From contig NZ_JABJRA010000007.1 of NCBI RefSeq assembly GCF_013155365.1, forward strand, positions 124,001-188,000: 64,000 nt of DNA, in the 5' to 3' direction. The translations under genes and the position numbers were made by a program. This DNA comes from Nocardioides sp. zg-DK7169 (GTDB lineage Bacteria > Actinomycetota > Actinomycetes > Propionibacteriales > Nocardioidaceae). Below, in pieces: positions 32,112-40,039 of this stretch (position 1 is its first letter; every line of letters starts with the position of its first letter). A model generated the notes under the pieces. That model had not been told where the DNA came from and searched no databases. It saw only the letters and a program-made list of their open reading frames with translations.

Positions 32112-32247
32112 GGGTCTTACCGCCTACTCAAGAGGTCTGGGGTGGAGCTGTGGCGCGGGGCGCGTGGTCGCGGCCCTCCGTGCCGGGTCGGCGCCTGCTC
32201 GGCGCCGGGGCCGCGCCGGACGTGCCGGCGCTGGCCGTGGAACGGGG

Positions 32248-32278
32248 AAAGGGCGCCCCGGGGACCGGGACGCCCTTT
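32248..32278 (-). terminator. Hairpin after rpmA
   Basis: AAAGGGCGCCCCGG pairs with CCGGGACGCCCTTT (13 of 14 positions) around a 3-nt loop. It lies between rpmA and obgE, so it probably attenuates read-through from the ribosomal protein genes into obgE-proB. Confidence 0.8.
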
Positions 32279-32309
32279 CACCAAGGTCAAGCTGCGCGCG
32301 AGAGCGTGG

Positions 32310-32564
32310 TCACTCGCCCGCGACGATGTTGACGACCCGGCGACCGCGACGGGTGCCGAACTCGACCGCACCGGGAACCAGCGCGAACAGCGTGTCGTCG
32401 CCGCCACGGCCCACACCGGCGCCGGGGTGGAAGTGGGTGCCACGCTGGCGCACGATGATCTCACCGGCGTTGACCAGCTGGCCGCCGTACCGCTTCACAC
32501 CGAGGCGCTGGGAGTTGGAGTCGCGGCCGTTCTTGGTGGACGCCGCGCCCTTCTTGTGTGCCAT
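32310..32564 (-). CDS. rpmA: 50S ribosomal protein L27
   Basis: An 84-residue L27. [48 protein letters not shown] is the invariant N-terminal half. The N-terminal tail reaches toward the peptidyl-transferase centre. There is no cleavable N-terminal extension such as Firmicutes have. It is cotranscribed with rplU 45 bp upstream. Confidence 0.98.
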   Translation of the reverse strand: MAHKKGAASTKNGRDSNSQRLGVKRYGGQLVNAGEIIVRQRGTHFHPGAGVGRGGDDTLFALVPGAVEFGTRRGRRVVNIVAGE

Positions 32565-32609
32565 GTCGTGATCCTTGTGTTCGTGTCGGGCCTGCTCGGA
32601 GCGTGGGGC

Positions 32610-32918
32610 TCAGAGAGAGATGTCGGTGACCTTGACCTGGGTGTACTTCTGGCGGTGACCCTGGCGCTTCTTGTAGCCGGTCTTGTTCTTGTACTTCTGG
32701 ATGATGATCTTCGGGCCCTTGGTGGCGCCGAGGACCTCGGCGGTCACGGACGCCTTGTCCAGCGCGGCGGCGTCGGACGTGACCGTCTCGCCGTCGACCG
32801 CGAGGACGACGGGCAGGGTCACGGTCTGGCCCACCTCGGTCGAGATCTTGTCGATCTCGATGACGTCGCCCACGGCAACCTTCTGCTGCTTGGCGCCTGC
32901 GCGCACGATCGCGTACAC
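32610..32918 (-). CDS. rplU: 50S ribosomal protein L21
   Basis: A 102-residue L21: [24 protein letters not shown] at the start and the signature [31 protein letters not shown] at the end. The start is GTG 32918 with GAAGGAGA seven bases upstream. A longer in-frame reading from 33098 has no family support. It is the first gene of the rplU-rpmA unit, transcribed from the promoter at 33070-33098. Confidence 0.97.
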   Translation of the reverse strand: MYAIVRAGAKQQKVAVGDVIEIDKISTEVGQTVTLPVVLAVDGETVTSDAAALDKASVTAEVLGATKGPKIIIQKYKNKTGYKKRQGHRQKYTQVKVTDISL

Positions 32919-33069
32919 CGCGGTCTCCTTCGTCGTTACTGCTTCGGTTGGTGCGTACTGTCTACGTCGGCCGGCTGGGGCTTCCTGCGCACCCCGCCAC
33001 TGGCCTCGGGCCAGGTCGCGGTGGGGCTGCCACACAGGGCCGCGGCACGTGTGAACGCACCGAGGGTCA

Positions 33070-33098
33070 ATACTACGGACGCTCGGCACCCACCGCAA
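33070..33098 (-). promoter_or_regulatory. Promoter of rplU-rpmA (-35 TTGCGG, 17-bp spacer, -10 TAGTAT)
   Basis: On the minus strand TTGCGG (33098-33093) and TAGTAT (33075-33070) are spaced by exactly 17 bp. This predicts a 5' leader of about 145 nt before GTG 32918. The rest of the 306-bp gap between rplU and rne (32919-33224) is non-coding. Confidence 0.7.
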
Positions 33099-33173
33099 AA
33101 CGGGGGGACGCCCAGCCCGGATCTGGCCGCTCGGACCCGTACCCGGCGCTCGTAGCGTACCCCGCGACGCGCG

Positions 33174-33205
33174 CTGCCCCCGCTCCGGGACCGGAGCGGG
33201 GGCAG
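33174..33205 (-). terminator. Terminator hairpin after rne
   Basis: A perfect 15-bp GC-rich stem (33174-33188 with 33191-33205), 20 bp after the rne stop and upstream of the rplU promoter. Confidence 0.88.
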
Positions 33206-33224
33206 TACGAGGGTGCAGCGGGGG

Positions 33225-36200
33225 TCAGCGCTTGCGCGTGCCCTTCTTCTTCACCGGGACGTGCTCGACCGACGGGCCGTCGCCGTCCTCGCCGCCATCG
33301 CCGTCGGTGGACCCGGCCGGCGCCTCGCTGGGCGGCCCGGCGGGGCGGGTCGCCGTACGAGTGCGGGTGCGAGTGACCACCTTGGGCGGCTCCGGCGTGC
33401 CGGCGGCCGCAGCCGTCGGCAGCGGGGCCGGGTCGGCGGCGATGATCGGCGCCACCGGCGTCGTGACCGTCACCGGCGAGCCGGCGGGCCGGGTGGCGCT
33501 GCGCCGACGGGTGCGGGTCACGACCTTGGGCGCGGCCGGCTCGACCGGAGCCGGTGCCTCGGCCGGGGCCTGCTGCTCGGGGGCCGCCGGGGCGACCGAC
33601 TCCACCACGGGCTCGGCGGCCCGCTCGGTGGACTCGGCCGGCTGCTCGGTGTGCTGCGTGGACGCTGCGGTCTCGCGGCGCTCGCGCGGACGACGCTCAC
33701 GGCGGGTGCGCTGGGTGACCTGCGGGGCCTCCTGCGCGGCCGTGGCGGCCTCCGAGGGCGCCTCCGGGGAGCTGGTCTGCTCCTCGGCGACAGGTGCGAC
33801 GTCGGCAGGCGTCTCGGTGCCCTCGGCGGTCTCGGGGCGCGCCATCGCGGCGACGTCCTTCGGGGTGGGCGCCGGGGCGGACTGGCGCGAGCCCTGGGCG
33901 CCGCTGTCCGAGCCGCCGTCCTCGCCGCCGCGACCCTTGCCGCCGCGCTTGCGGCCGGTGCGGCCACGGCCGTCGTCGTCGCTGCGGCGAGGCTCGACCG
34001 GCTGGTCCTGGATCACGACGCCACGACCGTGGCAGTGCTCGCAGTTCTCGCTGAAGGCCTCGACCAGGCCGGTGCCGATCCGCTTGCGCGTCATCTGCAC
34101 CAGGCCGAGGGAGGTGACCTCGGCGACCTGGTGGCGGGTCCGGTCGCGGCCCAGGCACTCGACGAGGCGACGCAGCACCAGGTCGCGGTTGGACTCCAGC
34201 ACCATGTCGATGAAGTCGACGACGATGATGCCGCCGATGTCACGCAGGCGCAGCTGGCGCACGACCTCCTCGGCCGCCTCCAGGTTGTTCTTGGTGACCG
34301 TCTCCTCGAGGTTGCCCCCGGAGCCGGTGAACTTGCCGGTGTTGACGTCGACGACGGTCATCGCCTCGGTGCGGTCGATGACCAGCGAGCCGCCGGAGGG
34401 CAGCCAGACCTTGCGGTCCAGGGCCTTCGCGATCTGCTCCTCGACGCGGTACTCGGCGAAGATGTCCTTGCCGCCGTGCGCCTCGGGGAAGTAGCGCTCC
34501 AGGCGCGGCGCCAGGTCCGGCGCGACGTCCGCGACGTAGGACTGCACGGTCTCCCAGGCCTCGCCGCCCTGGATGACCAGGCTGGAGAAGTCCTCGGTGA
34601 ACAGGTCGCGGACCACCTTGAGGGTGAGGTCCGGCTCGCCGTACAGCAGCTGCGGGGCGCTGCTCTTGTTGGCGGCCTTGGCCTCGATCGCCTCCCAGCG
34701 GGCCTTGAGGCGCTCGACGTCGTGGGTCAGCTCCTCCTCGCTGGCGCCCTCGGCGGCGGTGCGCACGATGACGCCGGCCGACTCGGGGACGATCTCCTTG
34801 AGCAGCGACTTCAGGCGGGCGCGCTCGGTGTCGGGGAGCTTGCGGGAGATGCCGCTGGTGGTGCCGTCCGGCACGTAGACCAGGAACCGGCCGGCCAGGC
34901 TGACCTGGCTGGTGAGGCGGGCGCCCTTGTGGCCGATCGGGTCCTTGGTGACCTGCACCAGGACGCTCTGGCCCGAGGACAGCACCGACTCGATCTTGCG
35001 GGGCTGACCGTCGCGGTGACCGAGCGCCGACCAGTTGACCTCGCCGGCGTACAGCACCGCGTTGCGGCCCTTGCCGATGTCGATGAAGGCGGCCTCCATC
35101 GAGGGCAGGACGTTCTGCACCCGACCGAGGTAGACGTTGCCGATGATCGAGGTCTGCGACTCGCGGGCGACGTAGTGCTCGACGAGCACCTTGTCCTCGA
35201 GCACGCCGATCTGGGTCAGGTCCTCGCGCTGGCGGATGACCATGACCCGGTCCACCGCCTCGCGGCGGGCCAGGAACTCGGCCTCGCTGACGATCGGGGC
35301 ACGACGGCGGCCGGCCTCGCGGCCGTCGCGACGCCGCTGCTTCTTGGCCTCGAGGCGGGTCGAGCCGGAGATCGCGGTGATCTCGTCCTCGGCCGAGCGC
35401 GGCTTGCGCACCCGGGTGACGGTGTTCTCCGGGTCGTCGCCGGAGTCCGGACCGTCGTCGCTGGAACGACGACGGCGACGGCGGCGGCGCGAGCTGCTGC
35501 CCCCGCCCTGCTCGTCGGGGCCGGTGTCGGTGGAGGCGTCGGCGTCCTCGCCCTCCGCCTGCTCGGCGGAGCGGTCGGTGCTCTCGCCCTGGTCGCCGGA
35601 CTCGGCGTCGCCCGCGGCGGAGTCGCCGTCCTGGGCGGAGCCGTCGCCGGACTTGCGGCGGCGTCGGCCACCGCGACGACGGCGGCGACGACCGCCGCCC
35701 TCGGAGTCACCATCGGAGTCGCTCTCGCGCTGGTCCTCGGCCTGCTCGTCGGAGGCGTCCTCGCCCTCGGTGGCCTGCTCGGCGCCCTCGGCGGTCTCGG
35801 TCGCCTCCGCAGCCTCGGTGGCGGCGGGGGTCTCGGTCGGCTCGGTGGCCGTCTCGGCGCCGGTCACCTCGAGGGCGGTCTCGCCCTCGGCGGTCTCCTC
35901 GGCGTCCTCGAGCTCGGCGGCGGCAGCCGCGGCTGCGGCCTCCGCCTCGGCGCGCTTCTGCGCGGCGGTCTTGCGGGTACGACGGGCCGGGGCCTTCTTC
36001 GCGACCGGCGGCTGGAACAGCGGCGCGACGGCACCGGCGGGAGCGTCGGCGGCCTCGGCAGCAGGGGCCTCGGTCGCAGCGGCGGTCTCGACGACGGCCT
36101 CGGGGGCCGCGGTCTCGGCGTTCACCGGGGCGGCGTCGGCGGCCGGCTCCTCGGCGCCGGCCTTCTTGCGCGCCGGGGCCTTCTTCGTGGTGCGCTTCGC

Positions 36201-36620
36201 AGCCGTCTTGCGCGTGGCCGTCTTCTTCGCGGGCGCCGCGGTCTCCTCGGCGGCGGGCGCCGCGGTGGCACCGGCGTCGGGGGCCGGTGTCTCGGTCGGC
36301 GGCTGGGCGGGAGCCTCGGCGGCCTCGGCGGTCCCGGCGGCCTCGGCAGCGGCGGCGGCCTTCTTCGTCGTCCGCTTGGCGGTCGTCTTCTTCGCGGTGG
36401 TCGCCTTGGCCGTGGCCTTCTTGGCGGTCGCGGTCTTCGCGGTGGCCTTCTTGGCCGCCGTCTTCGTCGCCGTCTTGCGCGCGGCGCGCTTCGCCGGGGC
36501 GGGCGCGTCCTCGCCGCTCGAGGTGGCGGGCTCCGAGGCGGTGGCCTCGGAGGGCGCGGAAGGCCCGGCGTCACCTGCCGCTGCGGGCGTGGTGGTGGGG
36601 TCGATCTGGTCGTCGGGCAT
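33225..36620 (-). CDS. rne: Ribonuclease E/G with long low-complexity N-terminal extension
   Basis: An 1131-residue RNase E/G-family endoribonuclease. The catalytic core lies at about 468-870: S1 domain (GVLEDKVLVEHYVARESQTSIIGNVYLGRVQNVLPSMEAAFIDIGKGRNAVLYAGE), DNase-I-like region with metal-binding Asp residues (AMTVVDVNTGKF; GGIIVVDFIDM), and the zinc-link CEHCHGRG. Before it are about 465 residues of Ala/Glu/Lys/Arg low complexity with AKKATAK-type repeats and poly-Arg blocks (GGGRRRRRRGGRRRRKSG; SSSRRRRRRRRSSDD). After it is a disordered tail with RTRRRSATRPAG repeats. Actinobacterial RNase E typically has its scaffold split around the core like this. ATG 36620 has GAGGAG nearby. It matures rRNA and turns over mRNA. 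Confidence 0.95.
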   Translation of the reverse strand: MPDDQIDPTTTPAAAGDAGPSAPSEATASEPATSSGEDAPAPAKRAARKTATKTAAKKATAKTATAKKATAKATTAKKTTAKRTTKKAAAAAEAAGTAEAAEAPAQPPTETPAPDAGATAAPAAEETAAPAKKTATRKTAAKRTTKKAPARKKAGAEEPAADAAPVNAETAAPEAVVETAAATEAPAAEAADAPAGAVAPLFQPPVAKKAPARRTRKTAAQKRAEAEAAAAAAAAELEDAEETAEGETALEVTGAETATEPTETPAATEAAEATETAEGAEQATEGEDASDEQAEDQRESDSDGDSEGGGRRRRRRGGRRRRKSGDGSAQDGDSAAGDAESGDQGESTDRSAEQAEGEDADASTDTGPDEQGGGSSSRRRRRRRRSSDDGPDSGDDPENTVTRVRKPRSAEDEITAISGSTRLEAKKQRRRDGREAGRRRAPIVSEAEFLARREAVDRVMVIRQREDLTQIGVLEDKVLVEHYVARESQTSIIGNVYLGRVQNVLPSMEAAFIDIGKGRNAVLYAGEVNWSALGHRDGQPRKIESVLSSGQSVLVQVTKDPIGHKGARLTSQVSLAGRFLVYVPDGTTSGISRKLPDTERARLKSLLKEIVPESAGVIVRTAAEGASEEELTHDVERLKARWEAIEAKAANKSSAPQLLYGEPDLTLKVVRDLFTEDFSSLVIQGGEAWETVQSYVADVAPDLAPRLERYFPEAHGGKDIFAEYRVEEQIAKALDRKVWLPSGGSLVIDRTEAMTVVDVNTGKFTGSGGNLEETVTKNNLEAAEEVVRQLRLRDIGGIIVVDFIDMVLESNRDLVLRRLVECLGRDRTRHQVAEVTSLGLVQMTRKRIGTGLVEAFSENCEHCHGRGVVIQDQPVEPRRSDDDGRGRTGRKRGGKGRGGEDGGSDSGAQGSRQSAPAPTPKDVAAMARPETAEGTETPADVAPVAEEQTSSPEAPSEAATAAQEAPQVTQRTRRERRPRERRETAASTQHTEQPAESTERAAEPVVESVAPAAPEQQAPAEAPAPVEPAAPKVVTRTRRRSATRPAGSPVTVTTPVAPIIAADPAPLPTAAAAGTPEPPKVVTRTRTRTATRPAGPPSEAPAGSTDGDGGEDGDGPSVEHVPVKKKGTRKR

Positions 36621-37002
36621 GTGCTGCTCCTCGGCCCGGCGCGCAGCGCGGCCGGACGTGTCAGACGCCGGCGGCCCGCGTGCTCAGAGCCGACGGCGCA
36701 AAGCCTTCGGTGGCGGCGACACCCTCCGCGGTGCGTCACTGGCGGCAGGGCTGTCGCCTTCCGCGGTCGCCGGGCCCAGTCCGAGAACTGTTCGCGGACT
36801 CCCTGTCACGGAGCCCAACCTGGCCGCGTCGCGGTCTGGCGACGACTGCCTCCACTGTGCCGACCCCTGGCGGGGACCGGCGAGAACGTCGTCGAGTCGA
36901 CTCGGGCGCTGCTCCTTGCCGGGCGGCCTGTAGGCCGCTCAGCGAGGACCGTCGCCGGTCATCAACCGTGGCGAGTATCGCACACGCTCGATCCTTTTGG
37001 TG
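36621..37002. other. Long leader/promoter region upstream of rne
   Basis: A 382-bp gap with no credible gene, holding the rne promoter and leader. RNase E levels are autoregulated through the 5' leader in E. coli, so a long structured leader is plausible here, although no specific element is recognised. A CGGCCT-ACA-GGCCG hairpin is visible near 36923-36937. Confidence 0.5.
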
Positions 37003-37719
37003 TCACGCCGAGCTGTGGAGCGGGTCGCCGACCTCGCCGGAGGCCTCGTCCAGCGGGCCCTGGGCCACGCGAGTGAGGAGCGGCGCCTCACCCAGGTCCA
37101 GGCCGGCGACGGCCTTCAGACCGGAGAGCACGTCGTCGGGTCGCACCGACGGGGTGCCGTGGCGCAGCACCAGGTCGAGGCGGCTGCCGCGCTCCCGCTC
37201 GGCGACCGACAGGGAGACCACGGCGCCCCGGCAGTCGAAGGTGCGCAGCCCCTTCTTGGTCATCCGCTCCACCTCGACGCTCGGGGCGGCGAGGAACGCG
37301 GCGACCGCCGGCTCCACGACCGACGCCGGGGTGGCGAGGTCGAGGTGCCAGTGGCTGGCCTCGAGCAGGTCCGAGAGCGAACCGCCCGGGGAGACCACCA
37401 CGTCGACGACGTCGAGCCCGTCGGGCAGCGCCTCCTCGAGCGAGGCGCGTACGACGGCCGGGTCGAGGACCTCCGCGAGGCCGATCTCGACGAACTCGGC
37501 CTCGCTGGCCGACCCGGTCGGCGCTGCGCCGGCGTAGGAGATGCGCGGGTGCGGGTTGAAGCCCGAGGAGTACGCCATCGGCACCCGGGCGCGGAAGATC
37601 GCCCGCTCGAAGGCGCGCGAGAAGTCACGGTGGCTGGTGAACCGCAGCCGTCCGCGCTTGGCGTAGCGGATCCGCAGGCGCTGGACGGGTGGGGCTTGCT
37701 GCTCGGGCTGCTCTCGCAC
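37003..37719 (-). CDS. TIGR03936 (DUF2344) radical-SAM-associated protein
   Basis: A 238-residue protein: RLRIRYAKRGRLRFTSHRDFSRAFERAIFRARVPMAYSSGFNPHPRISYAGAAPTGSASEAEFVEIGL is the TIGR03936/DUF2344 signature. The family accompanies, or is fused to, the TIGR03960 radical-SAM protein. Here that protein is encoded at 40040-42013 on the same strand, but two plus-strand genes lie between. GTG 37719 starts the conserved region; a much longer in-frame reading across the plus-strand genes is a shadow. The function is unknown; a role in tRNA or RNA modification has been speculated from its neighbours rne and rplU. Confidence 0.9.
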   Translation of the reverse strand: MREQPEQQAPPVQRLRIRYAKRGRLRFTSHRDFSRAFERAIFRARVPMAYSSGFNPHPRISYAGAAPTGSASEAEFVEIGLAEVLDPAVVRASLEEALPDGLDVVDVVVSPGGSLSDLLEASHWHLDLATPASVVEPAVAAFLAAPSVEVERMTKKGLRTFDCRGAVVSLSVAERERGSRLDLVLRHGTPSVRPDDVLSGLKAVAGLDLGEAPLLTRVAQGPLDEASGEVGDPLHSSA

Positions 37720-37766
37720 CCCCACAGGGTACGAGAGGTCCTCCGCTTCCCCGCTTTCCTCCCTTC

Positions 37767-37882
37767 CCCGAGTCGGCCCTTGTGGTTGCCCGAGTCGGCC
37801 CTTGTGGCGAAGTTCTCCACAGCTGCTGGGGACAGTCCCGCCAATGGCGCCGACTCTGCGCACCATTGGCGCCGACTCGGCG
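37767..37882. repeat. Intergenic cluster of GCCGACTCGG-type short repeats
   Basis: CCCGAGTCGGCCCTTGTGG occurs exactly twice with a 22-bp period (37767-37785 and 37789-37807). Two further 22-bp units of the related form CCAWTGGCGCCGACTC follow in opposite orientation (about 37841-37862 and 37863-37884). The same core recurs at about 49299-49318 and 51816-51838. Confidence 0.7.
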
Positions 37883-37917
37883 GGAGAGGGGTGTGGGGCG
37901 GCTGGCAGCATGGCGCC

Positions 37918-39114
37918 GTGACCCGCCGCACGTCTGCCCTCCTCCTGCTCGGCCTGGTGCTCCTCTCCCTCAACCTGCGGCCCGCGGCGGTGAGCGTGGG
38001 CCCGGTCCTCGACGAGGTCCGGGACGGCTTGGGGATGTCGGCGGCGGCGGCCGGGCTGCTGACCTCGCTGCCGGTGCTGGCCTTCGCCGGGTTCGGCGCC
38101 GTCGCGCCCGCCCTGGCGCGCCGCGCGGGGATCCACCGGGTCACGCTCGGGGCGCTCGTCGCCGTCGTCGCGGGGCTGGCCGGACGGGTCCTGGTCGACC
38201 AGAGCGCGCCGTTCCTGCTCCTCTCGATGCTCGCGCTGGCAGGGATGGCGGCCGCCAACGTGCTGCTCCCCTCCCTGGTCAAGCTGCACTTCCCGCACCG
38301 CGTGGGCGCGGTCACCGCGATGTACACCACCGCGCTCGCGATCGGGCTCACCGCCTCGCTCGTGCTGACCGTCCCGATCTCGGAGGCGGCGGACAGCTGG
38401 CGGGTCGGGCTCGGGACCTGGGCCGTGCTCGCGCTCCTCGCCGCCCTGCCCTGGCTGGGCCTGATCGCGCACGACCGCACCCCCGAGGCCGCACCGCAGA
38501 CCATCCGGTTCCTCGACGTCGCGCGCACGCCGATCGGCTGGGCGATGGCCCTGTTCTTCGGCCTGCAGTCGATCCAGGCGTACGTCGTGTTCGGCTGGTT
38601 CCCCACCCTGTGGCGCGACGCCGGCTACTCCGCGACCGCTGCCGGGCTCCTGGTGGGCGTCGTCGCGGCCGTCTCGATCCCGCTCTCGCTGTGGCTGCCG
38701 CGGCTGGTCGCCCGCACGTCGCGCACCGCCCTGCTGGTCCTGAGCGTGATCGCCTGCTACCCGCTCGGCTACCTGGCGCTGCTGGTCGCGCCGTACCACC
38801 TCGCGGTCCCCGCCGCGCTGCTCGTCGGCACCGGCGCCTCGATCTTCCCGGTCGTGCTGACCCTCATCGGCCTGCGCTCGCGCACCCCCGCCGGGACCGC
38901 GGCGCTCTCGGGGTTCACCCAGTCCGCGGGCTACCTGCTCGCCGGCATCGGCCCGTTCGGCTTCGGCCTGATCCACGACCTGAGCGGCGGCTGGACCGTG
39001 CCGCTCCTGGTGCTGCTGGCCATGCTGGTCCCGCTGGCCCTCGTCGCCGCGTACGCCGCGCGTCCCGCGCATGTCGAGGACCAGCTCCCCGGGGTCCACG
39101 CCGCTGCTCAGTAG
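37918..39114 (+). CDS. MFS transporter, CynX/NimT (cyanate permease-like) family
   Basis: A 398-residue, 12-TM MFS protein. The N-terminus LLLLGLVLLSLNLRPAAVSVGPVLDEVRDGLGMSAAAAGLLTSLPVLAFAGFGAVAPALARRAG is the CynX/NimT/YeaN signature (NLRPA...GP...EI). Other segments are NVLLPSLVKLHFPHRVGAVTAMYTTAL and GLQSIQAYVVFGWFPTLWRDAGYS. Known relatives move cyanate, 2-nitroimidazole or other small solutes; the substrate here is unknown. GTG 37918 is the only in-frame start that begins at the first membrane helix. It sits in opposite orientation between the TIGR03960 and TIGR03936 genes. Confidence 0.88.
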   Translation: MTRRTSALLLLGLVLLSLNLRPAAVSVGPVLDEVRDGLGMSAAAAGLLTSLPVLAFAGFGAVAPALARRAGIHRVTLGALVAVVAGLAGRVLVDQSAPFLLLSMLALAGMAAANVLLPSLVKLHFPHRVGAVTAMYTTALAIGLTASLVLTVPISEAADSWRVGLGTWAVLALLAALPWLGLIAHDRTPEAAPQTIRFLDVARTPIGWAMALFFGLQSIQAYVVFGWFPTLWRDAGYSATAAGLLVGVVAAVSIPLSLWLPRLVARTSRTALLVLSVIACYPLGYLALLVAPYHLAVPAALLVGTGASIFPVVLTLIGLRSRTPAGTAALSGFTQSAGYLLAGIGPFGFGLIHDLSGGWTVPLLVLLAMLVPLALVAAYAARPAHVEDQLPGVHAAAQ

Positions 39115-39123
39115 GTTGGCCCG

Positions 39124-39945
39124 GTGACCCAGCCTCCGCAGTATCCCGACCCCTACGAGCCGGGCGATCCCTCCCCGTCCGCGCCGCCTCCGGGACCGCC
39201 GACCTCGCCCTGGGCCCAGCCGTCGGGCCAGTCCCACGACCAGCAGCCGTCCCCGCCCCCGTACGGCGAGAACCCCTACGCCCAGGCTCCCCCGCCGTAC
39301 GGCCAGCCGCCGTTCGGGCAGGGCCCGGGCTCGCCGTACGGCAGCGCCTACCCCGGTGGCCCGCCGCAGCAGTCGGCGCCGCAGGGCATGGCGATCACCT
39401 CGCTGGTCCTGGCCTTCCTCGGCTGCCTGGTCGTGCCCGCGATCGTGTCGATCGTGCTCGCCGTGATCGTCCTGCGCCGCGGGCGCGACGGCCGCAACCA
39501 CGGCAAGGGCCTGGCCATCGGCGCGATCGTCGTGAGCGGGCTGACCCTGCTCGCCACCATCGCCGTCGGCGCCCTGCTCGCGATCGGGATCGCGCTGAGC
39601 GAGGACGTCAACGACCTCGAGACCGGCGACTGCATCGACGCCCCCTCGCTGGCCGACGACGACGAGGAGTTCACCTCGATCGAGACCGTGTCGTGCGAGG
39701 AGCCCCACGACGGCGAGGTGCTCGGCACCGTCGTCCTGGACGCCGAGCAGGCCGAGCTCTACGCGAGCTCCCCGTTCGCCGGCGCGCGGTGGTGTGCCGA
39801 GGCGACCGGGTTCTCCCGCCCCGTCGACGGCACCGGGCTGTCGCTGATGCGCCTCACCAACTCCGCGGAGCCCGAGGCCGGCGACACCCTCGCGTGCGTC
39901 GTGTACGACGCGGACGGCGACAAGCTCGACGCGCCGATCCGCTGA
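39124..39945 (+). CDS. DUF4190 / septum-formation-like membrane protein
   Basis: A 273-residue protein. The first 87 residues are a disordered Pro/Gln/Tyr-rich tail (NPYAQAPPPYGQPPFGQGPGSPYG). Two membrane segments follow (about 90-112 and 122-148: MAITSLVLAFLGCLVVPAIVSIVLAVIVL...HGKGLAIGAIVVSGLTLLATIAVGAL), typical of DUF4190. An external domain DLETGDCIDAPSL...VSCEEPHDGEVLGTV...WCAEATGF...CVVYD has the four-Cys pattern of septum-formation-like domains. The GTG start lies a few bases after TAGGTT, so it is probably a leaderless message. The function is not established; a cell-envelope role is likely. Confidence 0.82.
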   Translation: MTQPPQYPDPYEPGDPSPSAPPPGPPTSPWAQPSGQSHDQQPSPPPYGENPYAQAPPPYGQPPFGQGPGSPYGSAYPGGPPQQSAPQGMAITSLVLAFLGCLVVPAIVSIVLAVIVLRRGRDGRNHGKGLAIGAIVVSGLTLLATIAVGALLAIGIALSEDVNDLETGDCIDAPSLADDDEEFTSIETVSCEEPHDGEVLGTVVLDAEQAELYASSPFAGARWCAEATGFSRPVDGTGLSLMRLTNSAEPEAGDTLACVVYDADGDKLDAPIR

Positions 39946-39965
39946 CCGGCTGACCCGCAGCAACG

Positions 39966-40010
39966 ACAGGGGCCCGGGCCCCTCGCCTGGGCGAGGACCC
40001 GGGCCCCTGT
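39966..40010. terminator. Bidirectional terminator hairpin
   Basis: A 45-nt hairpin with ACAGGGGCCCGGG/CCCGGGCCCCTGT arms and an inner CCTCGCC/GGCGAGG stem, between convergent genes. Confidence 0.88.
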
Positions 40011-40039
40011 TCGCAGCCCTTTTCGCCAGCCGGTGCGGC

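Noticed and set aside
33213-37076. Plus-strand 1287-codon frame opposite rne
   Set aside because: Leu/Gly/Arg low complexity created by the repetitive rne coding sequence; no domain or ribosome site.
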